From: Bifidobacteriaceae bacterium
Lineage (GTDB): Bacteria > Actinomycetota > Actinomycetes > Actinomycetales > WQXJ01
Assembly: GCA_031261885.1 (NCBI GenBank)
Contig: JAISIU010000067.1
Coordinates: 1 to 10,663 of the forward strand
Reading direction: 5' to 3'
Length of the DNA stretch: 10,663 nt
Shown here: positions 6,293 through 10,663 of the stretch, in pieces
Layout of the letters: the number at the start of each line of letters is the position of its first letter
Numbering within the stretch: the stretch's first letter is position 1
The notes under the pieces: generated by a model
Database searches by the model: none
What the model was told of the DNA's origin: nothing
Seen by the model: the letters and a program-made list of their open reading frames with translations, nothing else
Program-made: the position numbers and the translations under genes

Positions 6293-7576
6293 AGAATCCT
6301 CATCCTCGGCGGCGGGGCCCGTGAACACGCCATCGCCCGCTCCCTCAAAGCCACGGCCAAGACCGACCTCACCCTGTTCGCCGCGCCCGGCAACCCCGGT
6401 ATCGCCGAGATCGCCGAGCTCGTCACGCTCGACATCCAGGACCCGGCCGCCGTCGCCCAGAAGGCGCGCGAGCTGGCCGTTGACCTCGTCGTCGTCGGCC
6501 CCGAGGCGCCGCTCGTGGCGGGTGTGGCGGACGCCGTGCGCGGCGCCGGCATCGCCTGCTTCGGCCCCAGCAAGGCGGCCGCGCAGCTCGAAGGTTCCAA
6601 GTCCTTCGCCAAGGAGATCATGGCCGCCGCCGGCGTGCCCACCGCGGACTCCGTGACCGTGCACGATGACGCGGCGCTCCAGGCCGCGCTCGACCGGTTC
6701 GGCGCGCCCTACGTGGTGAAGGATGACGGCCTGGCCGGCGGCAAGGGGGTGGTCGTGACCAGCGACCGCGCCGAGGCGCTGGCCCACGGCAATGACATCT
6801 TGGCCCGTGGCGGCGACGCGGCCGTCGTCGTCGAGGACTTCCTCGACGGGCCCGAACTGTCCCTGTTCTGCCTGTGCGACGGCACCACGGTGGTACCGCT
6901 GGCCCCGGCGCAGGACTTCAAGCGCGTGAACGATGGCGATCTTGGCCCGAACACCGGCGGCATGGGCGCCTACTCACCCGTGCCGATCGCGCCGCCCAGC
7001 ATTGTCGAGGAGGTCGTGAACACGGTCGCGAAGCCGACCCTCGCGGAGATGGCCCGGCGCGGCACCCCGTTCCAGGGCCTGCTCTACTGCGGCCTCGACC
7101 TCACGAGCAAGGGCGTCAGGGTAGTCGAGTTCAACGTCCGGTTCGGCGACCCCGAGACCCAGGCCGTCCTGGCCCGGCTCAAGAGCCCGCTCGATCAGGC
7201 GCTCATGGCGGCCGCAACGGGCCACCTCGCGGAGCTGCCGCCGCTCGTCTGGAAGGAAGACCCGGCCGTCTGCGTGGTCGTGGCCGCCGCCAATTATCCG
7301 GGCCGGCCCATCACGGGCGACCGCATCGAGGGCATCGACGAGGTCGAGGCCAGCGGCACCGCCTACGTGCTCCACGCCGGCACGGCCTTCGACGCCGACG
7401 GCCATCTCGTCTCCGCCGGCGGCCGCGTCATCTCCGTCATCGCGCTCGGCGCGGATCTCGCGACGGCCCAGCACAACGCCTACCTCGGTGTGGCGCGCAT
7501 CAACCTGGCCGGTTCCCACTACCGCCACGACATCGCCGCCAAGGCCATAGCCGCCGTGGGAGGCCTTCCGGCCTGA
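6290..7576 (+). CDS. purD: Phosphoribosylamine--glycine ligase (GAR synthetase)
   Basis: Second enzyme of de novo purine synthesis: 5-phosphoribosylamine, glycine and ATP give glycinamide ribonucleotide. It is a cytoplasmic ATP-grasp ligase. The 428 residues match the monofunctional bacterial enzyme, with no fusion to purM or purN. The N-terminal GGGAREHA (7-14) and GPEAPL (70-75) belong to the pre-ATP-grasp domain. VVKDDGLAGGKGV (142-154) is the ATP-binding strand-loop. QDFKRVNDGD with GPNTGGMGAYSP (208-230) is the phosphoribosylamine/glycine region. EFNVRFGDPETQ (280-291) carries the metal ligands and is the family signature. I chose GTG 6290 because the protein then begins directly with the nucleotide-fold strand and no SD-linked start lies upstream. 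Its 3' end lies 11 bp from the 3' end of the convergent binding-protein gene. Confidence 0.97.
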   Translation: MRILILGGGAREHAIARSLKATAKTDLTLFAAPGNPGIAEIAELVTLDIQDPAAVAQKARELAVDLVVVGPEAPLVAGVADAVRGAGIACFGPSKAAAQLEGSKSFAKEIMAAAGVPTADSVTVHDDAALQAALDRFGAPYVVKDDGLAGGKGVVVTSDRAEALAHGNDILARGGDAAVVVEDFLDGPELSLFCLCDGTTVVPLAPAQDFKRVNDGDLGPNTGGMGAYSPVPIAPPSIVEEVVNTVAKPTLAEMARRGTPFQGLLYCGLDLTSKGVRVVEFNVRFGDPETQAVLARLKSPLDQALMAAATGHLAELPPLVWKEDPAVCVVVAAANYPGRPITGDRIEGIDEVEASGTAYVLHAGTAFDADGHLVSAGGRVISVIALGADLATAQHNAYLGVARINLAGSHYRHDIAAKAIAAVGGLPA

Positions 7577-7579
7577 CGT

Positions 7580-7597
7580 CGTCGGCGCTAGCCGACG
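7580..7597. terminator. Candidate bidirectional terminator between convergent genes
   Basis: CGTCGGC (7580-7586) and GCCGACG (7591-7597) form a perfect 7-bp stem around GCTA. It starts 4 bp after the purD stop and contains the TAG of the - strand binding-protein gene, so one symmetric hairpin could serve both converging transcripts. It has no T-tract on either side. Confidence 0.5.
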
Positions 7598-8640
7598 GGG
7601 TGTTTGGCCAGCCAGTCTTTCGCGATCGTGGCGGCGGGGAGTTGGTCGTCGACGCTTTGGGTGTTGAGGTCGATCAGCTCGTCCTGGCTCATCTGGGCGC
7701 TCACCTTGTTGATGATCTGGGCGGCGCGCGCGTCGATGTTGTTCGAGGCCAGCGGCACCACGTGTGAGGACAGGAACAGGCCCTTGGTGTCCTGGAGCGT
7801 GACGAGGTTGTCCTTCTTGATGGATGGGTCCGCGGTGTAGATGATCGCGAACTGGATCGAGCCGTCCTTCAGGGCCTTGACGGTGAGCGGGCCGCCACTG
7901 TCCTCGATCGGCGTGAACCCGACCGTGATGCCGTAGGCGGACTTGATGCCCTTGGGCCCGTTGGGCCGGGTCTGGGCCTCGGAGTTGGCGCCCATGACGA
8001 GTTTGCCCTTGACCTTCGCGAGGTCCTGGATCGAGGTCAGCCCCCACTTGTCCGCGAACGCCTTGGTCACCACGTAGGAGTCCTGGTCGGTGGCCGCGGC
8101 CTCGTCGAGCACGCGCAGGCCGGCCGGTGTGGCGGCCTTCAGCGCGGTGTACACGTCCTGGTCGCTGCGCGCCGGTGTGTTCGGCTGCCAGTACTGCAGG
8201 AGCGGCCCGGTGTATTCGGGGAACAGGTCGATCTTGCCGGCTTCGATTTGCGGCAGGTAGACCTCGCGCTGCCCGATCCGCATGTCGCGTTGGACCGTGT
8301 AGCCCGCGCCCTCGAGCGCTTGGGCGTAGATTTCGGCGACGATCTCGTTCGAGTAGTAGTCCTGCGAGCCGACCACGATGGTCTTCTTCGCGGCGGCGCC
8401 CGCACTGTTGCCCGCTCCGGCGCCCGAGCCGGCCGAGGCCGTCGCCTTGGGCGCACCGGACCCGGTGCCGAGCGGGTCGCCCGAGGAACAGCCGACAAGT
8501 CCGATGACGGCCGTGGCCGCGAGTAGCAGGCCGGCGGCCCGGCGGGCGCGGCGGATGCGTCGCGCGGGGCATACGTGTGTGGTGCGGTGGGCGCGCTGAA
8601 CGCGGCGGGCGCGGCGAGGCGGTGTCATGACGAAGTCCAT
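7588..8640 (-). CDS. Osmoprotectant (glycine betaine/choline-type) ABC transporter substrate-binding lipoprotein
   Basis: Extracytoplasmic binding protein of the OpuAC/OpuCC/ProX family, presumed to capture quaternary amines such as glycine betaine, choline or carnitine and hand them to the permeases encoded divergently. The 350 residues have an unusually long Arg-rich n-region (1-36), a hydrophobic stretch (37-50) and the lipobox LVGC with lipidated Cys51. A flexible Gly/Ala/Ser linker (about 52-84) follows. The mature fold begins at KKTIVVGSQDYYSNEI (85-100), with the family motif KIDLFPEYTG (136-145) and later DSGGPLTVKALKDGSIQFAI and TADPSI. The start could instead be Met5 (codon at 8626-8628); neither Met has a clear SD site. 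It stands apart from its ATPase/permease operon, unlike the common single-operon OpuC order. The substrate is inferred from family only. Confidence 0.9.
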   Translation of the reverse strand: MDFVMTPPRRARRVQRAHRTTHVCPARRIRRARRAAGLLLAATAVIGLVGCSSGDPLGTGSGAPKATASAGSGAGAGNSAGAAAKKTIVVGSQDYYSNEIVAEIYAQALEGAGYTVQRDMRIGQREVYLPQIEAGKIDLFPEYTGPLLQYWQPNTPARSDQDVYTALKAATPAGLRVLDEAAATDQDSYVVTKAFADKWGLTSIQDLAKVKGKLVMGANSEAQTRPNGPKGIKSAYGITVGFTPIEDSGGPLTVKALKDGSIQFAIIYTADPSIKKDNLVTLQDTKGLFLSSHVVPLASNNIDARAAQIINKVSAQMSQDELIDLNTQSVDDQLPAATIAKDWLAKHPVG

Positions 8641-8644
8641 TCTT

Positions 8645-8682
8645 GGGGGTCTGGAACTTCCGCGATGCTATCGGAAACCCCC
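8645..8682. promoter_or_regulatory. Inverted repeat / operator-like element next to the binding-protein start
   Basis: GGGGGT (8645-8650) is complementary to ACCCCC (8677-8682), and TTCCG (8658-8662) to CGGAA (8672-8676), giving nested inverted repeats. The 3' arms are contiguous and the 5' arms are separated by seven bases. The element starts 5 bp upstream of the binding-protein ATG. As DNA it could be an operator for the divergent promoters. As RNA on the - strand it would be a hairpin abutting the start codon. Confidence 0.45.
8665..8670 (-). promoter_or_regulatory. Candidate -10 box for the binding-protein gene
   Basis: On the - strand this reads TAGCAT, fitting TAnnnT. It lies inside the inverted repeat at 8645-8682, so a protein binding the repeat would block it. 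The predicted start of transcription is about 18 bases before the ATG at 8640. The -35 region is weak. Confidence 0.3.
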
Positions 8683-8715
8683 GGAGCTGGCGCGCGGCGA
8701 GGGCGCGGGACTCCC

Positions 8716-8721
8716 TAAACT
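8716..8721 (+). promoter_or_regulatory. Candidate -10 box for the ATPase-permease operon
   Basis: TAAACT matches four of six -10 positions and is the only AT-rich hexamer in this part of the divergent region. It is flanked by the short inverted repeat TCCC/GGGA (8712-8715, 8722-8725). The implied leader before GTG 8822 is about 95 nt. No clear -35 box is seen. Confidence 0.35.
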
Positions 8722-8811
8722 GGGAACGGCTCGCCCCCGCCGGCCCTGATCACCGCTGCCCGGGCGTGCCGGTCCGCAATCGCTGTGGACGCCCCGGCCG
8801 CACACCCGAAT

Positions 8812-8817
8812 GGGAGG
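8812..8817 (+). promoter_or_regulatory. Ribosome binding site that decides the ATPase start
   Basis: GGGAGG lies 4 nt before GTG 8822. The in-frame ATG at 8810 would place this site inside codons 1-3 and has no SD of its own, so GTG 8822 is the likelier start. Confidence 0.6.
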
Positions 8818-8821
8818 CAGC

Positions 8822-9631
8822 GTGATCGAGTTCCGGAACGTTTCGAAGACCTACCCGGGCGGCACCCAGGCCGTGGCCGGGTTTTCTCTGACTGCGGCCA
8901 CGGGGGCCATCACGGTGTTGGTCGGCCCGTCCGGTTCGGGCAAGACCACGCTGTTGCGCATGGTCAACCGCATGGTTGAGCCGACTTCCGGCGCGGTGTT
9001 CGTCGAGGGCCGCGACGTGGCTCAAGGCGACGCGGTGGAGCTGCGCCGTTCGATCGGCTACGTGCTGCAGGAGGGCGGCCTGCTGCCGCACCGCACCGTG
9101 CTGGACAATGTCGCGACCGTTCCCGTTCTCAAGGGGACCAGGCGGCGTGAGGCCCGCGCCCGCGCCGCCACGCTGCTGGAACGCGTGGGCCTCGACCCGG
9201 GGCTCGGTGCGCGCTACCCGAGCGAGTTGTCGGGCGGCCAGCGCCAGCGGGTGGGTGTGGCCCGGGCGCTGGCCGCGAACCCGGCCGTCCTGCTCATGGA
9301 TGAGCCGTTCGGCGCCGTCGACCCGTTGGTCCGCCGCGAGCTCCAGGACCAGTTGCGGCGTCTGCAACAAGACCTCGGTAAGACCGTGCTGCTCGTGACC
9401 CATGACATCGACGAGGCGTTCCGGCTCGGCGACACCGTGGCCGTGATGCGGCAGGGCGGCCATTTGGCGCAGGTCGGCACGCCGGCGGAGTTGTTGGCCA
9501 ATCCCCAGGACGGGTTCGTGCGCGGTTTCATCGGCGCGGACCGTGCCGACCGCACGTTGACGGTGGTGGACCGGGCCGGCCGGCGTCTCGTGGTGGACGC
9601 CGACGGCCGTCCGGCCGGGGTCCTCCGCTAG
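8822..9631 (+). CDS. Osmoprotectant ABC transporter ATP-binding protein, without CBS domains
   Basis: Nucleotide-binding subunit that powers import by the neighbouring permeases (OpuCA/ProV type). From GTG 8822 it has 269 residues and begins MIEFRNVSKTYPGG, the usual family opening. Walker A GPSGSGKTT is at 35-43, the Q-loop Gln83 in YVLQEGGLLPH, the signature LSGGQ at 136-140, Walker B VLLMDEP at 156-162 and the switch His194 in LLVTHDIDE. All catalytic motifs are intact. Canonical OpuA/OpuC ATPases continue for about 100 residues into two CBS domains; here only about 25 residues (VVDRAGRRLVVDADGRPAG) follow the core, looking like a vestige of one CBS strand pair. Its stop overlaps the ribosome site of the next gene, so the operon is tight. 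It is transcribed away from its binding protein. Confidence 0.93.
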   Translation: MIEFRNVSKTYPGGTQAVAGFSLTAATGAITVLVGPSGSGKTTLLRMVNRMVEPTSGAVFVEGRDVAQGDAVELRRSIGYVLQEGGLLPHRTVLDNVATVPVLKGTRRREARARAATLLERVGLDPGLGARYPSELSGGQRQRVGVARALAANPAVLLMDEPFGAVDPLVRRELQDQLRRLQQDLGKTVLLVTHDIDEAFRLGDTVAVMRQGGHLAQVGTPAELLANPQDGFVRGFIGADRADRTLTVVDRAGRRLVVDADGRPAGVLR

Positions 9632-9634
9632 AGG
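9631..9634 (+). promoter_or_regulatory. Ribosome binding site of the first permease
   Basis: GAGG shares its first base with the ATPase stop codon TAG (9629-9631) and lies 8 nt before ATG 9643. This points to translational coupling of ATPase and permease. Confidence 0.6.
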
Positions 9635-9642
9635 CCGCGCAG

Positions 9643-10425
9643 ATGCTTTGGTTGTCCCACGCCTGGCCCCAGGTGTTCCACCTGTTGGGCCTCCATCTGG
9701 CGCTGAGCCTGCCCGCGATCCTTGCGAGCATCCTGATCGCGGTGCCGCTGGGCCGGCTGTCGTTTCGCGCGCCCCGGGCCGGTGGCCTGGTTCTGACGTT
9801 GGCCGGGTTGCTGTACGCGATTCCGTCGTTGCCGCTGCTGATCGTGATTCCCGCGATTTTCGGTGTGCCGTTGCGTTCCGGCGCGACCATCGTGATCGCG
9901 CTCACGGCTTATGGTGTCGCGTTGTTGGTCCGCACTGCGGCCGATGCCTTCCGGGCCGTCGACCCGGATGTCCGCCGGGCGGCCGTCGCGGTCGGCTTCT
10001 CCAGGCGGGCGTTGCTGTGGCGGGTCGATCTGCCGCTGGCGGTGCCCGTGATCGCGGCCGGGGTCCGCGTGGTCGCGGTGTCCACGGTGGGGCTCGTCAC
10101 GATCGGTTCGCTGGTCGGGATCGATTCGCTCGGCACGTTGTTCACGGATGGTTTCCAGCGCGGCATCGTCTGGGAGGTCGCCACCGGGTTGATCCTGACC
10201 GTGCTGCTGGCCCTCGCGCTCGATGCCGTGGTCCGGCTTATCGCGCGGGCGCTCACTCCGTGGGCCCGGCCGCGCCGCACGTCCGGCGGTTCCCCCGCTG
10301 ATGGCGGCCGCCCGGCCGGGGACGGGACGGCCGGCGATGACGGCGCGCCCGGCGGTCCGGCATCGTCCACCGTGATTTCCGTGTCCGATGCCGCACCCTC
10401 CTCCGGGAAGGGGGGTGTCCGATGA
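9643..10425 (+). CDS. Osmoprotectant ABC transporter permease (first permease, OpuCB/ProW-like)
   Basis: Inner-membrane subunit of the betaine/choline-type importer. The 260 residues show about five hydrophobic segments (roughly 17-36, 48-73, 80-97, 130-158 and 177-202). The EAA-type cytoplasmic loop that docks on the ATPase runs from DAFRAVDPDVRRAAVAVGFS (101-120) to RVDLPLAVPVI (127-137). The LYAIPSLPLLIVIPAIFG segment is typical of this permease group. After the last helix comes a hydrophilic tail of about 54 residues (207-260) rich in Gly, Ala, Pro, Asp and Ser, which most relatives lack in this length. The gene follows the ATPase by 11 bp and its stop overlaps the next start by ATGA, so all three are co-translated. 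Exact substrate is inferred from family. Confidence 0.92.
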   Translation: MLWLSHAWPQVFHLLGLHLALSLPAILASILIAVPLGRLSFRAPRAGGLVLTLAGLLYAIPSLPLLIVIPAIFGVPLRSGATIVIALTAYGVALLVRTAADAFRAVDPDVRRAAVAVGFSRRALLWRVDLPLAVPVIAAGVRVVAVSTVGLVTIGSLVGIDSLGTLFTDGFQRGIVWEVATGLILTVLLALALDAVVRLIARALTPWARPRRTSGGSPADGGRPAGDGTAGDDGAPGGPASSTVISVSDAAPSSGKGGVR

Positions 10426-10663
10426 CGTGGGTCACCCAGGCGGTGCGCTGGTTGGTGTCCGCCCAGAATTGGGCCGGGGCGAACGGCATCGCCCACCGGT
10501 TGGCGCAGCATGTGGTGTTGACGCTCGTGATTGTCGCGGTGGCGGCCGTCATCGCGTTGCCGCTCGGTGTGTGGGTGGGGCATCGGCGGCGGGGCCGTGC
10601 CACGGTGGCGGCCGTCGCTGGGGCGGGGCGGGCCATTCCGACGTTGGGGTTGTTGACGCTGCT
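10422..10663 (+). CDS. Osmoprotectant ABC transporter permease (second permease, OpuCD/ProZ-like), partial
   Basis: ATG 10422 overlaps the TGA of the preceding permease (ATGA), and the frame is open to the right edge, giving the first 80 residues. The opening has the NWAGANGIAHRLAQHVVLTL layout seen in the second permease of OpuC-type systems. A first transmembrane helix follows (about 33-52), then a charged loop HRRRGRATV and RAIPTLGLLTL, the second permease's counterpart of the YAIPSLPLL segment in the first. Two permeases of this kind normally form a heterodimer. The rest of the gene, including its EAA loop, is outside the window. Confidence 0.88.
   Translation, partial: MTWVTQAVRWLVSAQNWAGANGIAHRLAQHVVLTLVIVAVAAVIALPLGVWVGHRRRGRATVAAVAGAGRAIPTLGLLTL

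Noticed and set aside
7132..7180. Possible unusual substitutions in purD (VVKDDGLAGGKG and related motifs)
   Set aside because: The Asp variant in this ATP-grasp loop is, as far as I recall, common in actinobacterial PurD, and all catalytic motifs are retained.
6974..8572. A 532-codon - strand frame crossing purD and the binding-protein gene
   Set aside because: It is an out-of-frame shadow of the binding-protein gene joined to antisense purD; the binding protein in its true frame has a lipobox and family motifs.
8810..8821. ATG start for the importer ATPase four codons upstream
   Set aside because: No SD precedes it, and the only good SD in the region lies inside its first codons, correctly placed for GTG 8822.

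Overview
This is a high-GC Actinomycetota chromosome segment. The evidence is uniformly G/C-rich third codon positions, an actinobacterial-type class II aldolase, a GTP-type PEP carboxykinase, hairpin terminators without U-tracts, and a purD start that looks leaderless. I would guess a facultative or host-associated lineage such as Actinomycetaceae, but the sequence alone does not settle family or genus. I see no rRNA, tRNA, insertion sequence, prophage or CRISPR array.

Layout. Bases 2-85 hold the last codons of an upstream + strand gene, possibly a SpoU/TrmH-type RNA methyltransferase. It overlaps the GTG start of xseA (82-1302, exonuclease VII large subunit). Four separately spaced central-metabolism genes follow on the + strand: fba (1461-2483, class II aldolase), purA (2720-4006, adenylosuccinate synthetase), pckG (4265-6112, GTP-dependent PEP carboxykinase) and purD (6290-7576, GAR synthetase). 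The gaps between them are 158-258 bp and most contain strong hairpins, so each gene probably has its own promoter and terminator. The right third is an osmoprotectant (glycine betaine/choline/carnitine, OpuC/ProXVWZ-like) ABC importer. Its lipoprotein binding protein is on the - strand (7588-8640), converging on purD. Divergent from it is a + strand operon of ATPase (8822-9631), first permease (9643-10425) and second permease (10422 to the window edge).

How the genes fit together. fba and pckG control flux through lower glycolysis/gluconeogenesis and the PEP-oxaloacetate node. purA and purD are the AMP branch and the second step of purine synthesis. fba, purA and a SpoU methylase are commonly neighbours in Actinomycetota (recalled, not searched); here xseA and pckG are interleaved among them. 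xseA has no xseB next to it. The importer is complete except for the end of the second permease, and the split orientation of its binding protein suggests control from the shared 181-bp divergent region, which carries a prominent inverted repeat.

No clearly new biological system is visible. The points most worth a second look are the mutually exclusive hairpins in the pckG leader, the leaderless-type purD start, the inverted repeat in the divergent importer promoter, the importer ATPase lacking CBS domains, and the orphan xseA.
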